From Lewinellaceae bacterium (GTDB taxonomy: Bacteria; Bacteroidota; Bacteroidia; Chitinophagales; Saprospiraceae), in contig JADJOD010000003.1 of NCBI GenBank assembly GCA_016713985.1, positions 1 through 64,000 on the forward strand: DNA of 64,000 nt. The letters are read 5' to 3'. Positions 17,658-28,739 of the stretch are shown here, one piece after another (position 1 is the stretch's first letter; each line of letters opens with the position of its first letter). The notes under the pieces are model-generated. The model saw only the letters and a program-made list of their open reading frames with translations. It ran no database searches and had not been told where the DNA came from. A program made the translations under genes and the position numbers.

Positions 17658-19868
17658 ATGTCAGCAATTGCCACCGAACAGGACGTTCTCCAGGAAGGCC
17701 TTCAAAAGTATTTCGGTTTTGATGCGTTTAAAGCCGAACAACGTGCGATCATTCAAAGTCTTTTAGATAAAAAAGATACCTTCGTTATAATGCCGACCGG
17801 CGGCGGTAAAAGCCTCTGCTACCAACTGCCGGCCCTCATGTTGCCAGGTACGGCCATCGTTATCAGCCCGCTCATCGCCCTGATGAAAAACCAGGTCGAC
17901 AGCATACGCGGCTATTCTGACGAAGACGAAGTGGCGCATTTTCTCAATTCCTCGCTCACCAAGGCGCAAATGAAAAAGGTGAAACAGGATATTACCGATG
18001 GCAAAACCAAGTTGCTGTACGTAGCGCCGGAAACCCTGACCAAGGAAGAAAACATCGAGTTTTTTCAGAGCTGCGACATCTCGTTCGTGGCGGTCGACGA
18101 AGCGCACTGTATCTCCGAATGGGGCCACGATTTCCGCCCCGAATACCGCCGCATCCGGGTCATGCTCGACGCCGTTGCCCGGGAAGTGCCGATTATGGCC
18201 CTGACGGCCACCGCCACGCCGAAAGTGCAGCAGGATATCCTGAAAAACTTAGACATGACGTCGGAGCACACGTACATTTCTTCGTTTAACCGCGATAACC
18301 TGTTTTACGAAATACGCCCGAAAGTCAAAAAAGACCAGACGATCAAACAGATCATTCAACTGATCAAAGAGGAATTTCGCAACGAATCGGGCATTATTTA
18401 CGTCCAGAACCGCAAAACGGCGGAAGACCTGGCCGAAATTCTCGCCGTAAACGATATCAAAGCCGGCCCTTACCACGCCGGTCTCGACCCCAAAACCCGC
18501 GCCAATACGCAGGACGCCTTCCTCATGGAGGACATCGACGTCATCTGCGCCACCATCGCTTTCGGTATGGGGATCGACAAACCCGACGTGCGCTTCGTAA
18601 TCCACTACGACATGCCGAAGTCGATCGAAAACTACTACCAGGAAACGGGCCGCGCAGGTCGCGACGGCCTGGCCGGCAAATGTGTGGCGTTTTACAATTA
18701 CCAGGACATCCTGCGACTCGAAAAATTCCTGCGCGACAAACCCGTTGCGGAACGTGAAATGGGCGCACAACTCATGCAGGAAGTGGTGGCATACGCCGAA
18801 ACGGCTTCCTGCCGCCGGCGTTTCCTGCTCCACTACTTCGGGGAAGAGTACCAGGAAGAGGACTGCCACAAAATGTGCGACAACTGCAAAAACCCCAAAG
18901 AAAAAATTGAGGTGCAGCAGGACATCGTACACGTCATCAATTGTATTCTCGACCTGAACGAGAACTACCTGATGAAAACGGTGATGGAGTACCTGCTGGG
19001 GCGGGAAACAAAGGAAATGAAGGATTTCCGCTTCTCGGAAATGGATAACTTCGGCGTCGGCGATGAAAAGGACGAGAATTACTGGAGTTCGATTTTCCGT
19101 CACGCCATGATCAATAACCTGATCTACAAGGAAATAGAACAATTTGGCCTGCTGAAAGTGTCGCCCGCCGGGCGCGAATACGCAAAAAATCCCTACCCCG
19201 TCTACGTCACCATCAACCACGACTACGACGACAGCGACTACGATTTCGACGATGAAAAAGGCGGCACGGCGGTTCTTGATGAAGTGCTGATGAACATGCT
19301 CAAAGACTTGCGCAAAAGCATTGCCAAAAAACACAACCTGCCTCCCTACATCGTTTTCCAGGACCCCTCGCTGGAGGAAATGGCCACCCAGTACCCCGTT
19401 TCATTAGATGATATGTCGAAAATCGTCGGCGTTTCCTTGGGTAAAGCGCAGAAATACGGCCAGCCGTTCATCGACCTCATCGTTAAATACTGCGAAGAAA
19501 ACGAGATCGAGCGCCCGATGGACATCACCATCAAAACGGTGGCCAACAAGTCGAAGATGAAAGTGAATATCATCACGGCCATCGACCGCAAAATTCCGCT
19601 GGAGGATATCGCCAAATCCAATGACCTGAGTATGCCGGAACTGCTGGAAGAACTCGACGGTATCGTCAACTCCGGCACCAAACTCAGCCTCGACTACTAC
19701 CTGAACAAACACATCGATGAATATGTACGCGAAACCGTCATCGACTACTTTAAAGAAGCCGAAACGGACGACGTAAAAATCGCTTTCCAGGAGTTGAAAG
19801 ATGACGAGATCACCTGGGAAGAAATTCAACTCATGCGGCTGAAGTTCCTGAGCGACTACGCGAACTAA
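17658..19868 (+). CDS. recQ: ATP-dependent DNA helicase RecQ
   Basis: I use the ATG at 17658 (MSAIATEQDVLQ), giving 736 residues. Motifs in order: Walker A PTGGGKS (Lys51), the DEAH box VDEAHCISEWGHDFRPEYR (~145), the helicase C-terminal motif GRAGRDG (~335), and the zinc-binding Cys set of the RQC region (CRRRFLLHYFGEE, then CHKMCDNCKNP, ~385-415). The last ~200 residues hold a winged-helix and a C-terminal helical extension in place of a clear HRDC domain, as in the longer Bacteroidota RecQ proteins. It unwinds DNA 3'-5' in recombination and repair. The gene is single and closed by the terminator at 19906. Confidence 0.95.
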   Translation: MSAIATEQDVLQEGLQKYFGFDAFKAEQRAIIQSLLDKKDTFVIMPTGGGKSLCYQLPALMLPGTAIVISPLIALMKNQVDSIRGYSDEDEVAHFLNSSLTKAQMKKVKQDITDGKTKLLYVAPETLTKEENIEFFQSCDISFVAVDEAHCISEWGHDFRPEYRRIRVMLDAVAREVPIMALTATATPKVQQDILKNLDMTSEHTYISSFNRDNLFYEIRPKVKKDQTIKQIIQLIKEEFRNESGIIYVQNRKTAEDLAEILAVNDIKAGPYHAGLDPKTRANTQDAFLMEDIDVICATIAFGMGIDKPDVRFVIHYDMPKSIENYYQETGRAGRDGLAGKCVAFYNYQDILRLEKFLRDKPVAEREMGAQLMQEVVAYAETASCRRRFLLHYFGEEYQEEDCHKMCDNCKNPKEKIEVQQDIVHVINCILDLNENYLMKTVMEYLLGRETKEMKDFRFSEMDNFGVGDEKDENYWSSIFRHAMINNLIYKEIEQFGLLKVSPAGREYAKNPYPVYVTINHDYDDSDYDFDDEKGGTAVLDEVLMNMLKDLRKSIAKKHNLPPYIVFQDPSLEEMATQYPVSLDDMSKIVGVSLGKAQKYGQPFIDLIVKYCEENEIERPMDITIKTVANKSKMKVNIITAIDRKIPLEDIAKSNDLSMPELLEELDGIVNSGTKLSLDYYLNKHIDEYVRETVIDYFKEAETDDVKIAFQELKDDEITWEEIQLMRLKFLSDYAN

Positions 19869-19905
19869 ACAGTTGTTTTTTCTTTTTCCGCCTGTATAAA
19901 AAACG

Positions 19906-19949
19906 AGCCGCCGGCCCCTTCGAAGGAGCCGGCGGCTTTACTTTTTTAA
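19906..19949. terminator. Bidirectional terminator between recQ and the convergent surface protein
   Basis: A 13-base GC-rich stem (AGCCGCCGGC plus CCC pairing with GG plus AGCCGGCGGCT, one mismatch) with a TTCGAA loop, followed by TTTACTTTTTT. An A-run precedes the stem (AAAAAAC), so it can serve both the recQ transcript and the opposing gene ending at 19970. Confidence 0.85.
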
Positions 19950-19969
19950 TTCGGAAAATGAATGCCCTT

Positions 19970-22900
19970 TTACCGGGTAATCACTATTTTTCGAACGATA
20001 AACTGTTCGTTTACAACGATTTCCATTTTGTATAAACCTCCCGGCAAAGCGGAAAGATCAAAATCGACCCGTTTGGGCGCTTCCGAAACCTGTTGCCGAA
20101 GCAGACGCCCCGTCATGTCGTATACGGCCAAACTTACCTGCTGATTCATCACCTGCGGGAAAATAACCGACAGGCGGCCGCTGGTTGGGTTGGGAACGAT
20201 CAGCAAACCCGAAGCCCAGCCGGGTTCCTCAGTGTCTACCAGGTTATCTACCGTGTACACCTCGCTGGCAATCGTACAGCCGGCAGCATCCACGATAAAC
20301 ACCTGGTATTCGCCGGCGCCGAGGTTGCTCAGGTCTTCCGTCGTAACCGGAAGTGTGTCGCCATTGAACAACCACAGGTAAGTATAAGGAGCAAGCCCTC
20401 CAACTACGTCGATGTCGATGCTACCTATATTTTGATTGTCAATGTCATTGACAATGGTGTCTTCCGTGGCGGTCAGCGCGGCCAGTACGTTCACCGTGAA
20501 CGAACAGGAACCCACGTTGCCGTTGGCATCCGTATAGGTAAAGGTATTGGTCGTGACGCCTTCGGGGAAAGTGGAGCCGCTGGCCAGGCCGGACGGCATG
20601 TTAAACGAACCGCCGATTCCGAGGCAGTTGTCCATCGCCACCGGCGCGGGGTATTGCACAGCCGGGTCGTAGGAGCAGCGGACCACGTTTGGCGGGCACT
20701 CCAGTGCGGGAGACAGGTTGTCGATGATGGTTACGACGATGGTTTCCACGGTCACGTTGCCGGAACCGTCTGTTGCCGTTACGGCCACATCATGCGGGCC
20801 CAGCTGGGTGCAGTTGAAGGTAGAAGGCACAAAAGTGACCGTGCTCAGGCCACAATTGTCGCTGACCGTCAGGCCGAGCGATTGTACACTCAGCGTCACG
20901 TTGCCGGTGTTGCCCAGCGGGGCCGTAACCGGGTTATTAACGATGACCGGCAATTCCGTATCAATGGCCTGAACGGTTGCGTCGATAGATTCGGTGCAGC
21001 CCTTGCCATCGGTCACTACGGCGGTGTAGGTGCCCGGTGCAAGTCCGGTAGCGGTGGGGCCGGGCTGGTTGTTGTTCCAAAGGATGGAAAGTACACCCGT
21101 GCCGCCGCCGGCAGTTACCGTAGCCGAACCGTTGGTTTCGTTGCTGCAACTCGTGTTCACCACATTATCCACAGCGATTGTAAGCGCCGGCGGATCTACC
21201 ACATTCACTTCTCCCGAGAAGGTGCAGCCGTTCACATCCGTTACCGTAACGGTGTAATTTCCTGCTGCGATGCCGATCAGCGTTGGATCAGTGCCGTTGT
21301 TCGCACTCCAGAGGTAGGTAAACGGGCCGTTACCGCCTGCGAGGCTTACGGTAGCCGATCCGGTGGCTTCACCGGTACAGTTTGGTGAAACGGAGGTGAT
21401 ATTTGCCGAAAGGCCGCAGTCGCCGGCTAATACCTGTACGGTTTGCACCGCAGTGCAACCGTTGTCGTCGGTTACGGTCACCGTGTACAGCCCCGGCGCC
21501 AGGTTGGAGATGCCGGGAGTAACTTCGTTGTTGTTGCTCCAGAGGTACGTGTATGGTGCAACGCCGCCTGCCGGGCTTGCGGAAGCGCTGCCGTCGTTGG
21601 CGCCGTTGGTGGTTTCGGGTGTTGCCGAGGCGTTAGTGGTCAGCAGATCCGGCTGATTTACCGTAGCGGTGGCGCTGGCGGTACATTGTTCGCCGTCTGT
21701 GATCGTTACGATGTAGTCGCCGCTGGCCAGGCCGTTGACAACGGCGCTTGTGCCGCTATTGCCGCTCCAGGCGTACGTATAGGCGCCATTACCGCCGTTT
21801 GCAACCACTCCGGCGCTGCCGGTGGTGCCGCCGAAGCACAAAACATCCGTTACGGATGAAATCTGGGCCGTTACTACCGGGTTTTGGATTACGGTGGTGT
21901 TGGCGGTGCTGGTGCAGCCGTTTTCCGGGTTAGTGACCACCACGGAATAACTGCCCGGTGCGTTGGCCGGCAAAGTGGGGTCGATGTCGGTGGAAGTTGT
22001 TGAGTTGTCCGGTAAAGTCCAGACATAGGTCAGCGACGGCGACGGGTTGACGCTGGAAGTCGTGAGGGTCACCGTTGCATTGTTGCAATTGAGGTTGCCC
22101 GACACGGCGAGGGCTGCGCCCGGTTGCGTATTGTCGAGTTCTACGTCGGCAGAAGCGGTGCTGGTGCAGCCGTTTTCGCCGGTTACGGTTAATACGTAGT
22201 TGCCGGCAACCGTAACGGTCGGGTTGGCAATATTCGATGTAAAACCATTGGGGCCCATCCATGCGTAAAGCGGGTTGGTCGCCTGGGTGGAGCCACCCAA
22301 TATCACGGAAGAAACGGAACAATTGATAATCCCGCCGGTGGCGTCGGCACCGGGCAGGTCAGTGTTGTCGACAACGGTTGCAATCGCAGCATTGGTACAC
22401 CCGGTAACTCCGTCCGTCACCACGATGGTATAGTCCCCGGGAGCATTTACCACGGGATTGGGGTTAGAGGAGGTAAAGCTGTTGGGCCCCGTCCACTGGT
22501 AAACCGGGTTGTTGGCGTTGGTATTCACCTGGAGCGTGACACTGGGTATCTTGCAGGAATAACTGCCACCCGTTGCGCTTACCGAAGGCGGCAATACGTC
22601 TGCTGTAACTTTGGCATTGTTCCCGGCCGTACAACCATTGGTATTATCGGTCACCACGAGGCGATAGGTTCCCGGCGCATTGACGGTCGGTGTCAGGGTA
22701 TTGCCCCCCGAAACGATGTTACCGTCGATAACGAGCACCCATTGATAGCTGTACTGACTGCCTGTGGAACCGGTGCCTTGTATTTGAATCAACGGCTCGT
22801 CGCAGTCGATGATCCTGTCCGGACCGGCGTTGGCAAACGGAGCCGTCGTATTGGCCACCACCATGACGGTTGCAGTGTCTTCGCAGGAAAGTCCGGCCGC

Positions 22901-24254
22901 GATATTGGTCACAATCAGCGAGTAGGATCCCGGAGCGGTCACCACGGCAGTATCCGCGTTGCTGATCACCGTGCCGCTGGAATTGATCCACCGGTAGAAA
23001 AAAGTATTGCCCGTCGATGATCCGGCGCTGTGCAAAACGACCGAAGTTTTTTTACACGTCAACGTGTCAGTGACCTGCGCTTGAGCGTTCACCGGAATTT
23101 TAAACAGCGTAAAAGTCACGGTACTGTCGCAACCGCTTTCCGAAGGAATGATTTCCTGGTAAGGCCCAGGATCACAATATTCGAATCCACCGATGTAAAA
23201 ACATTCGTCTTTACACAGGTACTTGGGCGGCAGGTCCTTGGCCTTGCGTTTCAACGCGACGATTTTTTGCCGGACGATGCTGTCGCAACCGAGATAGGAT
23301 TCATAGGGAGAAGAAGTCAGGGTGTAGGTACCCGGCGCCAGGACGGCCTGATTGGGTGATTCTTCCCAGATAAACGGCAATTCTTCAAAACAAAGGGTTA
23401 TTTCAGGCAGATTATTGATGGGCAACGGGCCGTTTTCAATCAGAATACAAGTGGTTTTGGGGGTATCGCATGCGTTGGAAGCCGTCACACAAACAAGGCC
23501 GCCAAGGGTGCCGAACTGGATATCGACGCTGGTGCCGACACTGCTGCCTATGGGGGAGGGAATAACCGCCGTGTTGCCGCCGCCGTTTATTTTTGCACCG
23601 GCCGGCGCTGACCAGATATAGCTGAGGGCAAAATCGACGGGTGCGGGAATGGAGTAGGAGGTGGTCGCTTTGGGGCATACTTTGGTGAGCCCCTGAATCG
23701 AGTCGAGCTGGCCCAATTGGGGAGGCTCGGTTGAACCAAAAGCCACAGTTATGACATATTTGCAAAGGTCGCCGTCCACGCCGTCGATCAACAGGTAGTA
23801 CGCCTGGCCGATGGTAAGGCCGAAACCGAAAATTTCCGGGTTGGCAGGGTCAAGCGGGCGCAATTGATCGCCTTCAGGGGCGAAGGGCCGCAACCGGACA
23901 AAACGGCTGCTTCCAGACCACTGTTATTCAGGCAGCTGTCGACCAGTTTAATATTAAATCCAACTACGGACGACGCGGCAATAAACCCGTACCAGCGCGG
24001 GTTCTCCAGGGTAATCGGGGGCGCGCCGATCTGACAATTGTCAATGATTATCGGCTGGCCGCCAAAAGGAGGGTAAGTAGCATCAAAATAGGGTTGCGAC
24101 CAGTCGCAGGTGATACAGGCCAACTGACAGAGGGGCGCTCCGCCCAGACTGAACTGACCGGGGCCACATGCAGTGGTAAGCTGGGCAGACAGGTTTATTC
24201 CGCCTGCCAAAAAAAGTAACAAAAGGGAAAAAGTGATTAGAGTTTGTCTCATAA
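19970..24254 (-). CDS. Giant SprB/HYR-repeat surface protein with T9SS type A domain, frameshifted
   Basis: I start at the ATG 24252-24254 (MRQTLITFSLLLLFLAGGIN, signal peptide). The reading frame breaks near 23885-23895, where VLSGCGPSP in one frame continues as LRPFAPEGDQLRPLDP in another; repaired, the protein is about 1427 residues. It starts with the same Cys-rich module as the 12685 protein (CITCDW, NCQIGAPP), then Ig/PKD-like repeats of ~75-80 residues (NAPGDYTIVVTDGVTGCTN), then several SprB repeats (SNLAPGLYTVTVTDDNGC), an HYR domain near 1185, and a type A T9SS tail (VPNPTSGRLSVIF). It should be a long repetitive surface fibre or adhesin. A promoter is visible at 24382-24412. Confidence 0.82.
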
Positions 24255-24381
24255 CTCGGTAGTTTTTAGATTGTGGACAAGATGTAATTGGATTATGAGG
24301 ATTCTGAATAAGCATCTGCCGCTGCCGCAGCAGGCCTGAAATCTTGAATTGCGCCAAAGTAGAAGCGGGGATTTTGAAATT

Positions 24382-24412
24382 CAAAAGTAGGAGATGTCGG
24401 CCAGCAAACAAA
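24382..24412 (-). promoter_or_regulatory. Promoter of the giant surface protein
   Basis: Minus strand: TTTG (24412-24409), 19 bases, then TACTTTTG (24389-24382), the same -7 octamer as at 7912. Predicted start near 24376, giving a leader of about 120 bases. The rest of the 330-base divergent spacer (24255-24586) is AT-rich and holds nothing else I can support. Confidence 0.55.
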
Positions 24413-24586
24413 AAAATGAACGGGCTATGCAAACTCAGCGACAGTTTTTCAGCCGGATTGTTGCAACTCGTGTTTATCCCGGAAATTTAAATATATCTTA
24501 ATTCAGATATTTTTAACAGCATGTTTGACCGGATTGGGTGTAATTTTAAACGAATTGCCCGTTTTTTCACCTTCAACCTGTTTGGT

Positions 24587-24844
24587 ATGCTGAAATTAAA
24601 CATTTTCCTGATTGTTTGTGCTTTATTCACCGGATGCTACAGTTCAAAACCCTTAGTGACCGAAACTCCCAAAAATAACAGCACCTACGCGGTCGAATAC
24701 CTTTTCGAACACGAAGGTTGCAAAGTGTACCGCTTCAATGACCGCGGCAACGCCGTTTATTTTACCAATTGCAGGGGAGAAACCATTGCCGCAACTGACA
24801 GCACGCAGGTGCGCAACACGACCAATACCAGGAAAAACAGGTAG
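24587..24844 (+). CDS. Small lipoprotein, DUF4884-like
   Basis: 85 residues from the ATG at 24587, chosen because it yields a lipoprotein signal MLKLNIFLIVCALFTGC with the lipidated Cys at 17; an open frame reaches back to 24521. The mature part is short and has the motif YAVEYLFEHEGCKVYRFNDR followed by NAVYFTNC, which resembles the Bacteroidota family DUF4884. Role unknown; it would be attached to a membrane facing the periplasm. It is convergent with the response regulator that ends 19 bases away. Confidence 0.65.
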   Translation: MLKLNIFLIVCALFTGCYSSKPLVTETPKNNSTYAVEYLFEHEGCKVYRFNDRGNAVYFTNCRGETIAATDSTQVRNTTNTRKNR

Positions 24845-24863
24845 GTTTCCGGCAGACGGCTGC

Positions 24864-25613
24864 TCACCCGCCGAGCCAGTTTTTGAAGTCGGCGGCCCTT
24901 TCCCGGCTGACATAGATATCTTCCGGCGCTGCGGGTTGTATTTCTAATTTCAAGCGGCCGTTGAGATGCGGATGTATTTTCCGGATGGCATCGAGCCGGA
25001 GCATGATTCCCCTGCTGATACGGAAAAAGTCGCGTGGATCGAGCAGGCGTTCGAGTTCTTCCAGGGTATTGTCGATAAAATATTTTTTCCCGGCGAAGGT
25101 ATACGCCTGGGTGAGGCCCTCGGAAGAACGGAAAAAAGCGATGTCTGTGACAACCAAAAAACGGAGATGTTGCCCCGTTTTTACCAGAAAACGGTCTTTA
25201 TAGTTGTCTTTTTTAAAATAACCCGCCAAAGCGCGGTAATCAAACGGCGCCGGGTTGTTTCGCCTTTGATACACCTTTTCCAGGGCTTGTTTCAACTCTT
25301 CCGGGTCCACGGGTTTGAGCAGGTAGTCCACGGCATTCACTTTAAATGCCTGCACGGCATACTGGTCAAAAGCAGTGGTAAAAATGACCGGGGCATTCAG
25401 GTCGGTTTGCCTGAAAATGTCAAAACTTAATCCGTCGGCGATCTGAATATCCATAAACACGAGATCGGGCGCGGGAAAAGTGCGAAACCACCGCACAGCG
25501 CCTTCCACCGAATCGAGCGTGTCGATGACCTGAAAACCGGGATTCTGCGCCAGCAGGAGTTTGCCGAGTTGGCGGGCGGCGGGTTGCTCGTCTTCGATCA
25601 GCAGTATTTTCAT
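24864..25613 (-). CDS. LytTR-family response regulator
   Basis: 249 residues. The receiver domain (1-120) has the acidic pair ED at 7-8, phosphoacceptor Asp55 in LVFMDIQ, the Thr in IFTTAFDQYAV and Lys in LLKPVDPEEL. The C-terminal LytTR DNA-binding domain (~145-245) carries FFRSSEGLTQAYTFAGKKYF and RISRGIMLRLDAI. It is translationally coupled to the kinase gene (4-base overlap ATGA at 25610-25613), so the two form a LytS/LytT-like pair. Targets are unknown; LytTR regulators commonly control envelope or extracellular functions. Confidence 0.92.
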   Translation of the reverse strand: MKILLIEDEQPAARQLGKLLLAQNPGFQVIDTLDSVEGAVRWFRTFPAPDLVFMDIQIADGLSFDIFRQTDLNAPVIFTTAFDQYAVQAFKVNAVDYLLKPVDPEELKQALEKVYQRRNNPAPFDYRALAGYFKKDNYKDRFLVKTGQHLRFLVVTDIAFFRSSEGLTQAYTFAGKKYFIDNTLEELERLLDPRDFFRISRGIMLRLDAIRKIHPHLNGRLKLEIQPAAPEDIYVSRERAADFKNWLGG

Positions 25614-26653
25614 ACGTTTTGAAGTTCGATCATTGGCAGGGCCACCGTGAAATATTGCTGCGAAACAATCACTTCCACGTCCCGTTCGATGAGCATCCGG
25701 TAGCGGTCTTTGATGTTTTGCAAGCCGACTCCCGTAGAGTCCATGACCTGGTTTTTGCGTTGGAAATTATTACGAACGACTAAGTGGCCATTTTCCGAAA
25801 ACACTTCGATGTGCAGCGGTTTTTCGGTGGAAATGACGTTGTGTTTGATGGCGTTTTCAAAAAGCAGTTGCAGGGTCAGCGGCACGATGGCCGTATTCTG
25901 CCGCTCATCCAGGTCGTGGATGTTGACTTGCAGGTTTTCGCCGAAACGCTCGTGCAGCAGGTATATATACGAGTAAAGAAACTTCAGTTCTTCGCGCAGC
26001 GAAATCAGTTTGGCGTCGCGGCTTTCCAGCACGTAGCGGTACACCTTGCTCAATTGCTGCACAAAACGCACGGCTTTTTCGCTGTCTTCCGGGATCAGGA
26101 AAATGAGCGTGTTAAGGCTGTTGAACAAAAAGTGGGGGTTTACCTGGTTGCGCAACCCCTCCAGTTGGCTGGCGAGGTGGGCGCGTTCGAGTTGTTCCTT
26201 TTCCAGCAGGGTATCTTTCCAGAGCGTGAACAAACGCCGGCTTTCGTAAATCGCACCTACCATCAGCAGCAGGATCATCGCCGAGCCGTATTTTTGAACA
26301 AACGTCGGCTCTTTCACCCCATGCCCGTGGGGAAACAAATAATCGGCTGCAAAACCCACCACCGGGCACGACAGCATGATGTACAAAACGGACAACGTGA
26401 TCAGCCACAGCAGCCGTTTCCGGTTGTCCTGCACCCGTGGGAAACGCAGGGTAACCCGGATAAAAATCTGCCGGCTGCCTTCCCATACACACAGCGTGAA
26501 CAGGAAAGATACGGCCGCCGATTGCCAGTACCCCGGCCAGTCGTTGTAGGTATCCCCGAAAAACACCGGCGGGCAGATCAGCGCGATCACCGGGATGCCG
26601 ATGATGCGCATCCATTTGTCGCTGTAGCCGTAGGCAGTTGTGCAGGAAACCAT
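25610..26653 (-). CDS. Sensor histidine kinase, LytS/YehU-like (His_kinase family)
   Basis: I prefer the ATG at 26653 (MVSCTTAYGYSDKWMRIIG), giving 347 residues; the frame is open to 26770 but the extra N-terminus is not hydrophobic. Four transmembrane helices occupy ~15-160, then a coiled coil (LLEKEQLERAHLASQLEGLR). The His_kinase domain (PF06580) follows with the H-box NQVNPHFLFNSLNTLIF, and an ATPase domain with the N-box NAIKHNV and the G-box TGVGLQNIKDRYRMLI. It phosphorylates the downstream-coded LytTR regulator. Signal unknown; there is no extracellular sensor domain, so the membrane helices probably sense. Confidence 0.9.
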   Translation of the reverse strand: MVSCTTAYGYSDKWMRIIGIPVIALICPPVFFGDTYNDWPGYWQSAAVSFLFTLCVWEGSRQIFIRVTLRFPRVQDNRKRLLWLITLSVLYIMLSCPVVGFAADYLFPHGHGVKEPTFVQKYGSAMILLLMVGAIYESRRLFTLWKDTLLEKEQLERAHLASQLEGLRNQVNPHFLFNSLNTLIFLIPEDSEKAVRFVQQLSKVYRYVLESRDAKLISLREELKFLYSYIYLLHERFGENLQVNIHDLDERQNTAIVPLTLQLLFENAIKHNVISTEKPLHIEVFSENGHLVVRNNFQRKNQVMDSTGVGLQNIKDRYRMLIERDVEVIVSQQYFTVALPMIELQNV

Positions 26654-26954
26654 GTGGTGAAAATAAGGGAAAAAGTGAAAATTCAATTCATCCGCTGCAA
26701 ACATCCGGGGCGGCAACCTCGCCCGAAAGTGGAATATTTTGAATGGCAGGTATCCGTCCTCAGACGGCAATAATGCAGGGTTGAGTTGCAGCGCAACAAC
26801 AAAAATGCCACGCGCCCGAAAAAAGATACGCCTGAAAAATCCAAAAAAAAGCCGGCTCCGTATATGTGTTCATGCAGGTGTTCAGACAACCACTCCGGTC
26901 GGGTCTGACATGTTACTCTCCTGTTATTCAATCATTTACCAAACAAAAGCAATC

Positions 26955-28694
26955 ATGACCACTTTAATGAAACATGTTTTGTGCCGGCTTCTTGCCTTGC
27001 CGGTACTGCTTTTTGGTGTTTTCGGCCCGGCATTATTTGCCTCCAGCCACAGGGAAGCGCCACTTATCGCCAGTGATCCGCTGGCGGACAATACGGACCT
27101 CTATGCATTCAGAAGCCCGGACGACCCCAATACCATCACCATCATTGCCAATTACATTCCGGCGGAACTGCCTTTCGGCGGCCCGAATTACAACACCTTC
27201 GGTGAAAACATCCGCTACGAGATTCACATCGACAATGATGCTTCAAAACCCGGCGACGAAATTGTGTATCGTTTCACCTTTCACCGGGTAAATGAAGACC
27301 CGGGCACGTTTTTTAACATTCGCCTGGGAAAACAAAACCTGAAAACGACCTACACCCTCGAACGCAGTACCGACGGCGGACAAACGTTTGCAACGGTCAT
27401 CGCCAACGGCCCGGTGCCGCCGCCAAACATCGGCCCCCGCTCCATCGAATCGGGAGCCGGGCTCAACACGACGTATGAAAACCTGATCGCCGCGTCCATT
27501 ATCACGGCCTCTACCGGCGAAAAAGTGTACTGCGGCCCGGCCGACGACCCTTTTTACGTGGACCTCGGCGGCATTTTTGACCTGGGCGACGCACCCCGCC
27601 AGAACAGCGATTCCCGCGACGGACTCGGTTTTTACAACGTCCACTCGATCGCCATTCAGGTGCCGATTGCCACGTTGCGCAAAACGGGCGCTCCCGCCGT
27701 GCCGACGAGTATCCTCGACGCCGATTACGTGATCGGCGTGTGGGCCTCTGCCAGCCGCCAGATGATGCGTACCCTTCAGCCGAACGGCGCCGCACCCGTT
27801 GACGGCGGCGCGTGGGTTCAGGTGTCGCGCCTCGGTATGCCGCTGACCAACGAAGCCGTAATCCCGATCGGCAGCAAGGATTTTTGGAACCGCATTACGC
27901 CGTACGACGAACTGGCCGACAATACGCTCGACGCGTACTTTTACAACCCGGAACTTGCGTTGTATATGGACGATGACCTGTTCGGCGGCGCCGTGCCGGC
28001 ATTTTCACCCCTGCGTATTCAGCGCAACTCCCTGCAATCCTTCGATTTTGGCAACGGCCAGGACGGCTTGTACGGACTGAAAGGTAATCCGGCGCTTGCC
28101 GGAACTGCCCTGGATGATGCGGTATTCGGCACCTTGCTGCTGCCCGGTCCCGGCCAGCCGCGCTCCGTCGACCTGTGGCCGATTTTTCACACCGGTGTGC
28201 CCAATGTTCGCCCCTATCAACTGGCAACGGGCAAAAACGGCAACCCGCTGGCCGCAGGTAAACCGTTCATTAACAACTTTTTACCCAATGGCGGCGACAT
28301 GCTCCGGCTCAATATGGCGGTGCCGGTCACCGATCGCCAGGATGCAAAATTCAGTCCCCTCGGTATCATTCAGGCCGCCGTGCTGGGCCTGACCGACCCG
28401 GCGTATAACCAGAACACCAACATCCAGTTTATCCCGAATATGGACGGCTTCCCGAATGGCCGTCGCCTGGAAGACGACGTCACCCGTATCGAATTACAGG
28501 CAGTGGGCGGCGTGGCCCTCGCAGCCATCGGGTTGTGGTACGACGACTATACCGCCGGCGGCCCCAACCCCGTAACCCCGAATCTGCTGGGCGTATTGAC
28601 CTACAGCACGGGGGTGGACAAAAACGACAAAGCGTTCAAAACCACTTTCCCATACGTCGCATCACCCTGGACGGGGACGGAAGTAGGGGAATAA
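26955..28694 (+). CDS. DUF4331 family secreted protein, copy 1
   Basis: 579 residues from the ATG at 26955; the open frame starts earlier but the signal peptide (RLLALPVLLFGVFGPALFAS) follows this ATG. The mature N-terminus ASSHREAP is the DUF4331 (PF14224) hallmark, followed by LADNTDLYAFRSPDDP and the conserved FFNIRLGKQNLKTTYTLER. The protein ends soon after the DUF4331 core (TEVGE) and has no T9SS tail, unlike the next gene, so it may stay periplasmic. Function of the family is unknown. It is followed after 45 bases by a paralogue, probably as one transcript. Confidence 0.85.
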   Translation: MTTLMKHVLCRLLALPVLLFGVFGPALFASSHREAPLIASDPLADNTDLYAFRSPDDPNTITIIANYIPAELPFGGPNYNTFGENIRYEIHIDNDASKPGDEIVYRFTFHRVNEDPGTFFNIRLGKQNLKTTYTLERSTDGGQTFATVIANGPVPPPNIGPRSIESGAGLNTTYENLIAASIITASTGEKVYCGPADDPFYVDLGGIFDLGDAPRQNSDSRDGLGFYNVHSIAIQVPIATLRKTGAPAVPTSILDADYVIGVWASASRQMMRTLQPNGAAPVDGGAWVQVSRLGMPLTNEAVIPIGSKDFWNRITPYDELADNTLDAYFYNPELALYMDDDLFGGAVPAFSPLRIQRNSLQSFDFGNGQDGLYGLKGNPALAGTALDDAVFGTLLLPGPGQPRSVDLWPIFHTGVPNVRPYQLATGKNGNPLAAGKPFINNFLPNGGDMLRLNMAVPVTDRQDAKFSPLGIIQAAVLGLTDPAYNQNTNIQFIPNMDGFPNGRRLEDDVTRIELQAVGGVALAAIGLWYDDYTAGGPNPVTPNLLGVLTYSTGVDKNDKAFKTTFPYVASPWTGTEVGE

Positions 28695-28739
28695 GCAGGG
28701 CGCCCGTCTCGAAACATCACTCACATAAACATTTCAACG

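Noticed and set aside
18249..19334. 361-codon minus-strand frame inside recQ
   Set aside because: Very rich in Val, Phe and His, antisense to a complete RecQ with all motifs; a shadow frame.
20093..21388. 431-codon plus-strand frame opposite the giant surface protein
   Set aside because: It arises from the repetitive Gly/Thr/Val codons of the real gene on the other strand and has no recognisable domain.
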